The translations under genes were made by a program, and so were the position numbers. This document shows, one piece after another, positions 1-7,167 of a stretch of 64,000 bases of DNA. The stretch is from the NCBI GenBank assembly GCA_003155795.1, contig PMEM01000071.1, positions 1-64,000 on the forward strand, given 5' to 3'. The notes below the pieces were generated by a model. That model did not search any database. It worked only from the letters and a program-made list of their open reading frames with translations, and had not been told where the DNA came from. Each line of letters starts with the position of its first letter. The first letter of the stretch is position 1. The DNA is from Gemmatimonadota bacterium. Lineage in GTDB: Bacteria; Gemmatimonadota; Gemmatimonadetes; Gemmatimonadales; Gemmatimonadaceae.

Positions 1-24
1 CGACCGGGACGACCGGGACGACCG
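1..24 (+). repeat. 9-bp tandem repeat inside flgB
   Basis: The unit GACCGGGAC occurs at 2-10 and 11-19 and partly at 20-24, encoding a Thr-Gly-Thr linker repeat in FlgB. The array may extend beyond the window. Confidence 0.7.
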
Positions 25-149
25 CGCCTGGTGGCGTCGACATCGAGACCGAGATGATCAGCCTTGCAGACGAGCAGCTTCGATATTCCGCGACGGCGAA
101 GCTTCTCGCGAAGGCATACGATCAGGTTCGAACCGCCCTCAAGCCCTGA
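1..149 (+). CDS. flgB: Flagellar basal-body rod protein FlgB, C-terminal fragment
   Basis: The window opens inside this gene; only the last 48 or so codons are present, ending with TGA at 147-149. The visible tail runs from a Thr/Gly linker through GVDIETEM and LRYSATAKLLAKAYDQVR. This is the usual FlgB C-terminal helix that packs with the N-terminal helix in the proximal rod. FlgC starts 7 bp after the stop, the normal flgB-flgC order. The Thr-Gly linker is encoded by a 9-bp tandem repeat at the window edge. The assignment rests on the C-terminal helix and the position. Confidence 0.85.
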   Translation, partial: TGTTGTTAPGGVDIETEMISLADEQLRYSATAKLLAKAYDQVRTALKP

Positions 150-155
150 TAACTC

Positions 156-755
156 ATGCCTCATCCAGTAGGTCTCCTGCCCTCTCCGGCGGCTTCGCAG
201 CCCCAGCCGATGTTCCGCTCGCTGGCAATATCTGCAAGCGGCCTGTCAGCTCAACGCGTTCGTATGGAGACGATTGCATCGAACATCGCAAATGCGGAGA
301 CCACCCACGACGTGAACGGTCAGCCATATCGCCGGCAGGTAGCTGTGCTTGCGGCTGGCGACGGCGCTGCCGGATCGGGCGATGGCCCTCTGGCGCCGGG
401 TCAACCGGCCGGTACCACGGGCGTGTTCAACGGAGTCAACGCATTTCAGGTCCCGAGCGGCCAATTCCCATCCGACGGCCCGCGTCAGTTTGAGGTGCCG
501 GTTATGGAGACGGGCGGTCCACCAGGCGGCGCTACTGGTGTGCACGTGGCCGGAGTTCAGCAGGACATGACTGAAGGTCAGCTCGTCTATGATCCGGGTC
601 ACCCCGACGCAGACAAGAACGGATATGTGCACTACCCGAATGTGCGTGTAACCGATGAGATGGTGGACATGATGGATGCGCGCCGAGTTTACGAGGCGAA
701 TGCCAGCGTGTTTCAGACGGCGAAGTCAATGTTGAACCAAGCCCTGAACATTTAA
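156..755 (+). CDS. flgC: Flagellar basal-body rod protein FlgC
   Basis: Proximal rod subunit exported by the flagellar type III system. The N-terminal rod motif SGLSAQRVRMETIASNIANA and the C-terminal VTDEMVDMMDARRVYEAN are both clear. At 199 residues it is longer than usual FlgC (about 135-150). The excess is a Gly/Pro-rich insert at residues 70-130 and possibly 18 extra N-terminal residues. The ATG at 156 lies 7 bp after flgB. An internal ATG at 210, which gives the protein starting MFRSLAISASG, matches the family start better, but neither has a clear ribosome binding site. Confidence 0.9.
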   Translation: MPHPVGLLPSPAASQPQPMFRSLAISASGLSAQRVRMETIASNIANAETTHDVNGQPYRRQVAVLAAGDGAAGSGDGPLAPGQPAGTTGVFNGVNAFQVPSGQFPSDGPRQFEVPVMETGGPPGGATGVHVAGVQQDMTEGQLVYDPGHPDADKNGYVHYPNVRVTDEMVDMMDARRVYEANASVFQTAKSMLNQALNI

Positions 756-771
756 GACAGACCGAATCAGA

Positions 772-1146
772 ATGGCGATCAACGGAATTGGTGGCGGCGG
801 ATTCAATCCATATGCAGCGGGCGTTACGCGTCCGAATGCTACAGCGCCGCGCCCGACAACTTCACAGACGCTGCCACAGTCAGCCGGCACCGTCTCCGCT
901 GCAGATCAGAAGTCTGTTGCGAATGCGATCAAGAACGACGCTGCTGCGCGCAACGCGCAGCTCACCTCTCCCAACGCGCCGGATGGCGTGGATCAGGATC
1001 TATGGAGTGTACTCAGCAAGGAAGAGCGCACTTTCTTTATGAAGGCTGGTTCGATGGGACCGCTGACTTACGGTCGGATGAGTTCATCACAAACTCCGGC
1101 ACCTGCGCCGATGTTGCGTGGCGGACGTCTCGATATCAAGGCTTGA
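772..1146 (+). CDS. Unrecognised small protein between flgC and fliE
   Basis: A 124-residue protein I do not recognise. It begins 16 bp after flgC and ends 7 bp before the fliE start, so it is almost certainly co-transcribed with the proximal-rod genes. The N-terminal half is low-complexity (Gly, Ala, Pro, Thr, Ser). Residues about 75-105 form the only conserved-looking core, DLWSVLSKEERTFFMKAG followed by a GPLTYGR motif. There is no signal peptide and no membrane segment. The disordered N-terminus resembles that of exported rod proteins, so an export substrate or an assembly chaperone for FliE/FlgBC is possible. That is inference from position only. Confidence 0.7.
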   Translation: MAINGIGGGGFNPYAAGVTRPNATAPRPTTSQTLPQSAGTVSAADQKSVANAIKNDAAARNAQLTSPNAPDGVDQDLWSVLSKEERTFFMKAGSMGPLTYGRMSSSQTPAPAPMLRGGRLDIKA

Positions 1147-1153
1147 GGATCTA

Positions 1154-1474
1154 ATGTCAAATCCAATTGGTGGAATTACGAGTGCGATCGCGAGCTCTGG
1201 GATGGATACCGGTGCGAAACAGATCCCGGTCTTGCAGGACAGCAGTACGAGCGGGACCAGTTTCGGCGATACGCTGAAGGGGCTCGTCAACAACGTTTCG
1301 GACCAGCAGGATGTGGCGGCTGATTATGCACAGCGTTTTGCGCGCGGCGAGCCGGTAGAACTTCACCAGGTCATGGCGTCAGCAGAAGAGGCGTCGATTT
1401 CTCTGGAGATGCTGGTGCAGGTACGCAACAAATTTCAGGATGCGTACCGCTCGTTGATCAGTATGCAATCGTGA
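1154..1474 (+). CDS. fliE: Flagellar hook-basal body protein FliE
   Basis: FliE joins the MS-ring to the rod and is the first rod-type export substrate. The ATG at 1154 gives 106 residues, the normal FliE size. The upstream in-frame ATG at 1118 lies inside the previous gene and is less likely. The C-terminal family signature is visible: SFGDTLKGLVNNVSDQQ, then VMASAEEASISLEMLVQVRN and KFQDAYRSLISMQ. It sits directly before fliF, as in many flagellar operons. Confidence 0.95.
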   Translation: MSNPIGGITSAIASSGMDTGAKQIPVLQDSSTSGTSFGDTLKGLVNNVSDQQDVAADYAQRFARGEPVELHQVMASAEEASISLEMLVQVRNKFQDAYRSLISMQS

Positions 1475-1497
1475 TCGAGAACCGGGGACTATAAGCC

Positions 1498-3072
1498 GTG
1501 GCTGACGCAATTCAGGATATGATCGACCGAGTTGGCGGTCGACAGCGCGTAATGCTGCTGACCGTAGGTGTAGGCGTCGCAGCCGTGATATTCGGCATCT
1601 CCAGATGGGCAACTGCCCCGGATTGGGTTCCAGCATTTTCGAACCAGCCGGTCGAGACCGTCGGCAAAATGACCGACAAGCTGTCTGCTGCTGGTATTGC
1701 CTATCAACTTGGCAACGGGGGCAGTCAGATTCTCGTGTCTTCCAATGACGTCGCGCGTGCAACGGTCGAGCTCGCAAAGGACGGACTTCCATCCGCCGGT
1801 CGACCGGGGATGGAACTGTTTGATCAGCCCTCATGGGGCATGACCGACTTCACACAGCGAATCAACTACCGCCGTGCGCTGGAAGGTGAGCTCGAGCGGA
1901 CAATCGGAAAGATGACCGGCGTACAATCAGCGCAGGTACATCTCGCATTGCATGAACAGTCGACGTTCCGTTCGCAGGACAAGCCGGCCAATGCGTCTGT
2001 CGTACTCAAGACCGGTGGCGCGCCACCCGGGCAGGACGTTGTGCAGGGAATCGCACACCTCGTTGCAAGCAGTGTCGATGGCATATCGGCCGATCATGTA
2101 ACGGTGCTTGATGATTCTGGTCGGATGCTCTCCACGCCGGACGACGGGTCGATGGCATCGCTCACGAATGCACAGTTATCCACTCAACGTGAAGTTGAGG
2201 ATTATCTGCAAAGCAAGGCCGAAGGGCTTGTGGACGACATTGTGGGTGCAGGCAACGCGCGGGTTCGGGTCGCCGCGGCACTGAACTTCGACAAGATCGA
2301 GCGCTCGTCACAAATGGTCGATCCCGACAAGCAGGCTACCAGCACGGAGCAACGCTACGAAATCACGCCTGGCGCACAAGGCGGTGCAGCGTCCTCGAAT
2401 GTCGCGATGAGCTATGACAACTCAAAGATCACCGAGAACTTCTCTGGTGCGATTGGAAACATCAAGAGACTGAGCGTTGCTGTTCTGCTGAATGACAAGA
2501 TCATTCCGCCGCCGGCTAACGCGGGCCCGAATGTGAAACCGACATACGTCGCACGCACTCCAGAAGAGATCGCCAGAATCGAGTCGTTGATCCGTGGCGC
2601 GGTCGGCGCGGACAGCACTCGTGGTGACGTTGTGACTGTTGTTGCAACACACTTTGATGCACCCCCGGTGGCGGCTATCGAAAAGGATCCGCCGCAAACC
2701 ATGATTGCAACGATACAGCAATACGAGAAGCCGGGGATATCAGTTCTCGCGATCGCCGCGCTGTTCGTCATTGCGATGATGTTGATCAAGGCTATCAAGT
2801 CACTACCGTCCGGCGCCCGTTCCGGTTATGCACCTCTCGCGCTACCACCTGGCGGACAACACTCAACGCAGTACGCATCCGCGGCCCACGACATGGCGAA
2901 CGCCATATCAACAAATGCACATCAACACCAGGCATACGCGCCCCAACCCATCGTGGAGCCACTTGCCTTTCCCGAACAGAATCAGACACGCGGCCGAGTA
3001 GCGGCGACAATCGCCGCGAAGCCTGACGTATCCGCGCGAGTTGTGCGCGCCTGGCTCAAGGAAGCTGTATAA
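1498..3072 (+). CDS. fliF: Flagellar MS-ring protein FliF
   Basis: FliF forms the MS-ring in the inner membrane, housing the export gate and mounting the C-ring. It has 524 residues with a GTG start preceded by GGGGAC. A first membrane segment lies at about residues 19-39 and a second at about 413-435. Between them are the ring-building YscJ/FliF domains, including the stretch GMELFDQPSWGMTDFTQRIN typical of the family. The C-terminal tail, ending ARVVRAWLKEAV, is the FliG-binding region. The stop codon directly abuts the next reading frame. Confidence 0.97.
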   Translation: MADAIQDMIDRVGGRQRVMLLTVGVGVAAVIFGISRWATAPDWVPAFSNQPVETVGKMTDKLSAAGIAYQLGNGGSQILVSSNDVARATVELAKDGLPSAGRPGMELFDQPSWGMTDFTQRINYRRALEGELERTIGKMTGVQSAQVHLALHEQSTFRSQDKPANASVVLKTGGAPPGQDVVQGIAHLVASSVDGISADHVTVLDDSGRMLSTPDDGSMASLTNAQLSTQREVEDYLQSKAEGLVDDIVGAGNARVRVAAALNFDKIERSSQMVDPDKQATSTEQRYEITPGAQGGAASSNVAMSYDNSKITENFSGAIGNIKRLSVAVLLNDKIIPPPANAGPNVKPTYVARTPEEIARIESLIRGAVGADSTRGDVVTVVATHFDAPPVAAIEKDPPQTMIATIQQYEKPGISVLAIAALFVIAMMLIKAIKSLPSGARSGYAPLALPPGGQHSTQYASAAHDMANAISTNAHQHQAYAPQPIVEPLAFPEQNQTRGRVAATIAAKPDVSARVVRAWLKEAV

Positions 3073-3120
3073 ATGGGAACCGCGGTAGTAGCGACCGAAA
3101 GCAGGCCAAGCAGGGGTGCC

Positions 3121-4134
3121 ATGAGTGCCGGAGACTTGACCGGTCCGCAGAAGGTCGCGGTCCTGTGCATGTCGCTCGGTGCGGACGAAGCCGTCAAGCT
3201 GACGCAGTCTTTGACACCTGAGGAAGCGGAAGAAATCAGCTTCCACATCGCACAGATGGAACATGTTGATGCCGGGATAGTCGAGGGCGTGCTGAAGGAA
3301 TGGATGGAGATGGCGCTCGCGGTCGATTCGATCGCCCAGGGCGGCATCAGCTATGCCAGCGAGGTTCTGGAAAAGGCGTTCGGCGCCAACCGAGCGAACG
3401 CTACGCTTGGAAGAATTCAATCACAGCTTGCTGACTCTGCAGGCCTTCATCGGTTGCGTAGTGCAGATCCGCAGCAGCTGGCAACAACCCTCCGCGGCGA
3501 GCATCCGCAGACGATCGCGCTTGTGCTTGCGCATCTCGAGCCGCAGCAGACGGCAACGATCCTCAGGGATCTCGACCCATCACTGGGTGGCGAGGTGATG
3601 TACCGGATTGGCTGCATGGAAAAAGTCGCGCCTGACATGATGTTGCTGGTGGAGAAAGCGCTGAGCAACGAAACAGACCTGAGTTTCACTCGCGGCTTGC
3701 GCGCCGCTGGTGGTCCGGATGCAGTCGCAAGTGTGCTCAATCATGTCTCCGGAACTCTGGAGAAGGACCTTCTGGATCACATCAGCGAGCGCGACTCGGA
3801 GCTCTGCGAGCAGATCAAGAATCTCATGTTCGTCTTCGACGATGTGGGCAAGCTGGACGATCGCTCTCTGCAGCGGTTGCTGCGCGAAATCGACGCCCGC
3901 AGCCTGTCACTTGCTCTCAAGACAGCGAAGGAAGAGATGCGTACTCGCATCATGGCCGGAATGTCGGCTCGCGCGGTCACGGCGCTCAAGGAAGAGATTT
4001 CAATGCTCGGCGCCGTGCGTGTGCGCGACGTAGAGGCGGCACAGGCGCAGATTGTCGCGCAGGTCCGCTCGCTGGAAGCAGCTGGCGAAATCACGATTGG
4101 TGTCGGAGCGATGGAAGATGCGTTCATCGAATAG
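3121..4134 (+). CDS. fliG: Flagellar motor switch protein FliG
   Basis: Rotor protein that links FliF to FliM and receives torque from MotA. An in-frame ATG at 3073 abuts fliF. The ATG at 3121 is preceded by AGGGGTGCC and gives 337 residues, starting just before the conserved LTGPQKVAVLCMSLG. This start places the EHPQ motif at residues 127-130, as in enterobacterial FliG, so I prefer it. The torque helix is present in the C-terminal domain, with DDVGKLDDRSLQRLLREID carrying the charged residues. Confidence 0.95.
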   Translation: MSAGDLTGPQKVAVLCMSLGADEAVKLTQSLTPEEAEEISFHIAQMEHVDAGIVEGVLKEWMEMALAVDSIAQGGISYASEVLEKAFGANRANATLGRIQSQLADSAGLHRLRSADPQQLATTLRGEHPQTIALVLAHLEPQQTATILRDLDPSLGGEVMYRIGCMEKVAPDMMLLVEKALSNETDLSFTRGLRAAGGPDAVASVLNHVSGTLEKDLLDHISERDSELCEQIKNLMFVFDDVGKLDDRSLQRLLREIDARSLSLALKTAKEEMRTRIMAGMSARAVTALKEEISMLGAVRVRDVEAAQAQIVAQVRSLEAAGEITIGVGAMEDAFIE

Positions 4135-4144
4135 GCCGGGCGTG

Positions 4145-4789
4145 ATGTCCGTTGACGCTCTCGGGTCCAGTCCATCACGCTGGGCGCCCGACGATATCGC
4201 ATCTCTCGCCTGGTCCGGGCCCATGGCCAACCGCGCCGAGACGAGGATCGATGCGGCTGAACGTGACCGGCAGGAGACGGAACAGCGTATCGAGCAGGCG
4301 CGTGTGGACGGGTACGCATCCGGCCGAAATGACGGCGAGGCTGCAGAGGCGTCACGGCTCCGAAGTGCTGTTGCCGCGATGGAGATTGCTCTGGATACCA
4401 TTCGAAGCAGCGAGACCAAGTGGCAAGAGTGTGTTACTGAGAATATCGCTGCACTCGCAGTCACCGTGGCGCGACACATTGTGGGACGTGAAGTTACGTC
4501 TGACACATCGACGATTGCCGATCTGGTAAAGCGTGCGCTTGCTGAGTTCCCAATCGATCAACCGATGCGGGTGCGTGTCAATCCGCACGATCTCTCGTTA
4601 TTGTCACTTCCAACTCCAGATGGAGGCGCGCCGGTTCCCATCGCCCCAAACAGGGATGTCCGGTGGCTTGCAGATTCGCGCATTCAGCCTGGCGGCTGTG
4701 TGGTGGAAGGCCGGGAGCGCATCGTTGACGGTCGTGTCGACACAGCCCTCGAAAGACTTTACCGAAAGCTGAGTGATAACGATGCTTGA
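4145..4789 (+). CDS. fliH: Flagellar export ATPase regulator FliH
   Basis: FliH is the peripheral stalk of the export ATPase, binding FliI and docking it at FliN. The ATG at 4145 gives 214 residues; the longer reading frame from 4052 overlaps fliG and is rejected. A charged coiled-coil stretch (ERDRQETEQRIEQARVDGYA) is followed by the conserved C-terminal region with IAALAVTVARHIVGREV and a late GGCVVEGRERIVDGRVDTAL block. That block is shared with V/F-type ATPase subunits. It lies between fliG and fliI, as is common. Confidence 0.93.
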   Translation: MSVDALGSSPSRWAPDDIASLAWSGPMANRAETRIDAAERDRQETEQRIEQARVDGYASGRNDGEAAEASRLRSAVAAMEIALDTIRSSETKWQECVTENIAALAVTVARHIVGREVTSDTSTIADLVKRALAEFPIDQPMRVRVNPHDLSLLSLPTPDGGAPVPIAPNRDVRWLADSRIQPGGCVVEGRERIVDGRVDTALERLYRKLSDNDA

Positions 4790-6113
4790 TGCTCTGGTGA
4801 GTCGCGTGGCTGAAACGCCGCGATTTGACCGTTTCGGTCGCGTCACGCGCGTGGTCGGTCTCGTTATTGAAGCGACTGGTCTGGACGTTGGCGTGGGAGA
4901 GCTATGCCGAGTAACGAGTCTCACAGATGATCGCTCTGTACTCGCTGAGGTCGTTGGCTTTCACGATGATCACGTTATCCTGATGCCATTGGGTGAGCTG
5001 GATGGCTTGCACGCTGGAAGCTTCGTGCAGCCGCTGGGTCGATCGTTCGGAGTTGACGTTGGTCCCGCCCTTCTCGGCCGGGTACTCAACGGCCTCGGCC
5101 GCCCGATAGACGAAAAAGGGCCAATTGAATTCACCGAGCGTGTGCCACTGACTGCCGAGCCTCCGAATCCACTCGACCGTCGGATGATCGACGAGCCACT
5201 CGAAACGGGCGTGCGCGCTATCGACGGGATGCTGACGATCGGCCGCGGACAAAGAGTCGGCATCTTCGCCGGTTCGGGAGTCGGCAAGAGCACACTGCTT
5301 GGCATGATTGCGCGACACGCAAAAGCCGACGTCAATGTGATTGCCCTGTTGGGTGAACGCGGACGTGAGGTGCGTGATTTCATTGAACATTCGCTCGGTG
5401 AAGAAGGCCTTTCACGGTCAGTGCTGATTGTTGCAACTGGAGACCAGGCGGCGCTGATCCGGGCGCGTGGTGCACTGGTCGCCACCGCGATTGCTGAATA
5501 CTTCCGGGATCAGGGCAAGCAGGTATTGCTCATGCTCGACTCCGTTACCCGAGTAGCAATGGCGTGGCGTGAAATCGGCCTGGCCACCGGAGAGCCACCG
5601 ACCACAAAGGGCTATCCACCATCGGTATTCGCATTGCTGCCACGGCTGCTTGAGCGGGCCGGCAATGCGCGCGTTGGTGGAATTACAGGCATCTACACAG
5701 TTTTAGTGGACGGCGACGATTTCAACGAGCCGGTCGCGGATGCGACGCGTTCGATTCTGGACGGACACATAGTGTTGACACGCAAGCTGGCATCCGCTGG
5801 CCACTTTCCGTCGATCGACATTCTGGATAGCAAGAGCCGCGTACGGGATCAGGTAATTGCGAAAGAGCACCGTGGCTACGCTGAGACAATCCTTCGTACC
5901 GAGGCGACTTATCGGGAGAAGGAAGATCTCATCCTGGTTGGCGCTTATCAAAAGGGCAGTAACCCGGTCGTGGATTCCGCTGTCGAGCACCGAGAAGGCG
6001 TTCTCGGATTGCTACAGCAGCAGGCCGATGAGACTTCATCGTTTGAAGCAACACGCTCAATTATGAAGAACCTGTCGACCAGGATCACGAATTCGAACAA
6101 GCGGGTTGCCTAA
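4782..6113 (+). CDS. fliI: Flagellum-specific export ATPase FliI
   Basis: FliI is the hexameric F1-beta-like ATPase that energises loading of export substrates. The Walker A motif GSGVGKST is at about residues 164-171. The Walker B segment (QVLLMLDSVTRVAMAWREIG) and the RGYAETILRTEATYREKEDL C-terminal region are intact. The ATG at 4782 overlaps fliH by 8 bp; a GTG at 4773 is the alternative. The 443-residue length is normal, and fliJ follows after 2 bp. Confidence 0.97.
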   Translation: MLDALVSRVAETPRFDRFGRVTRVVGLVIEATGLDVGVGELCRVTSLTDDRSVLAEVVGFHDDHVILMPLGELDGLHAGSFVQPLGRSFGVDVGPALLGRVLNGLGRPIDEKGPIEFTERVPLTAEPPNPLDRRMIDEPLETGVRAIDGMLTIGRGQRVGIFAGSGVGKSTLLGMIARHAKADVNVIALLGERGREVRDFIEHSLGEEGLSRSVLIVATGDQAALIRARGALVATAIAEYFRDQGKQVLLMLDSVTRVAMAWREIGLATGEPPTTKGYPPSVFALLPRLLERAGNARVGGITGIYTVLVDGDDFNEPVADATRSILDGHIVLTRKLASAGHFPSIDILDSKSRVRDQVIAKEHRGYAETILRTEATYREKEDLILVGAYQKGSNPVVDSAVEHREGVLGLLQQQADETSSFEATRSIMKNLSTRITNSNKRVA

Positions 6114-6115
6114 GC

Positions 6116-6556
6116 ATGTTTCGCTTTCGACTACAACAGGTGCTGGACCTTCGCGAGAAACAGGAGCGCAATCTCGCGGGTCAGCTTGCGACGGCGATGA
6201 GCGCCGAGCGTGCCGCCAAGGAGACGCTTGATGGTTTATGCGCGGAACGACAGGCTAGTTCTGCAGGCGTCATGAGCGGTCAATCCCGCTCGGTTGGCGA
6301 ACTCGCGAATGTTGCTTTCATCATGCAACAGCTAGACGGGCAGATCGAGAACGCAAATGACCTCGTGACGGCGGCCAACGATAGCGTTTCCCAGGTAAAA
6401 GAAGCCTTTACTGCGGCGTTCAAGGATCGCCGGGTTCTGGATCGTCTTCGTGAGCGTCACGAGGAAACTTATCGCGTAACCGCAGAGCAGACCGACAGGC
6501 GAACGATGGATGACATCGCGCTCTCGCGCTTCGTACACAACGAGAATGAACAATGA
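6116..6556 (+). CDS. fliJ: Flagellar export protein FliJ
   Basis: A 146-residue, almost entirely coiled-coil protein beginning MFRFRLQQVLDLREKQE, the classic FliJ opening. FliJ is the central stalk of the FliI ATPase and escorts chaperones to FlhA. It lies directly after fliI and overlaps the next gene by 4 bp (ATGA), indicating translational coupling. Confidence 0.93.
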   Translation: MFRFRLQQVLDLREKQERNLAGQLATAMSAERAAKETLDGLCAERQASSAGVMSGQSRSVGELANVAFIMQQLDGQIENANDLVTAANDSVSQVKEAFTAAFKDRRVLDRLRERHEETYRVTAEQTDRRTMDDIALSRFVHNENEQ

Positions 6557-7167
6557 AGCGGATCATAATCCCATTCGTCGCAGCTTTTGGCCTCAGCCTC
6601 GGACTCGCAACAGGAGTTGTCATGATGCGTGCGCCGAAGGTGGTACCTGTTGCAGCCGGCGCCGCAGCGAAGGCAGCAGATTCAACTGCTGCTGGCAAGG
6701 ATAGCACTGTCGCACCGACGCACGATTCCGCCGCGACTGCCGATACAACGGCAGCGGGGGGCACCGCTCCAGCGACTCAGGCAGCTGCTGGTGTTGCAGC
6801 CGAGCCACCTCAGAAGCACGAGGAAGCATCCGCGACCAAGTCGCGCGAGATCCCGGTTTCGGGCGGTACGACGCCTCCCGGCAAACCCGCGATGGCGCCA
6901 GCCGCAGCTCATCCTGTAACTCCCGAGGCTCCCAGACCAATCTCCGATTCGCTCATCAATCGACGACTCGCGGCGGTATTCGCTGCAATGCAACCAAAGG
7001 ATGCTGCACGTGTCCTCGAACAGATGAATGATGCAGACGTGCGCGCGATACTCGCCTCGCTGTCAAACAAGCAACAAGCAGCAATACTTGGCAGCTTCCC
7101 GACACAGCGTGCAGCCTTGATTGTGCAGGCAACACTTCGCACCGCGTCGAGCGGAGGCGCGCAGTGA
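6553..7167 (+). CDS. motE: MotE-like protein (MgtE N-terminal-type helical domain)
   Basis: A 204-residue protein with one N-terminal membrane segment (about residues 4-25), a long Ala/Thr/Pro-rich linker to about residue 130, and a C-terminal helical domain. That domain contains VFAAMQPKDAARVLEQMNDA and the AAILGSFPTQRAALI stretch. The layout matches MotE, described in Sinorhizobium as a periplasmic chaperone needed for MotC folding and flagellar rotation, and often found between fliJ and fliK. It overlaps fliJ by 4 bp and fliK by 4 bp. The function here is inferred from family and position. Confidence 0.8.
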   Translation: MKRIIIPFVAAFGLSLGLATGVVMMRAPKVVPVAAGAAAKAADSTAAGKDSTVAPTHDSAATADTTAAGGTAPATQAAAGVAAEPPQKHEEASATKSREIPVSGGTTPPGKPAMAPAAAHPVTPEAPRPISDSLINRRLAAVFAAMQPKDAARVLEQMNDADVRAILASLSNKQQAAILGSFPTQRAALIVQATLRTASSGGAQ

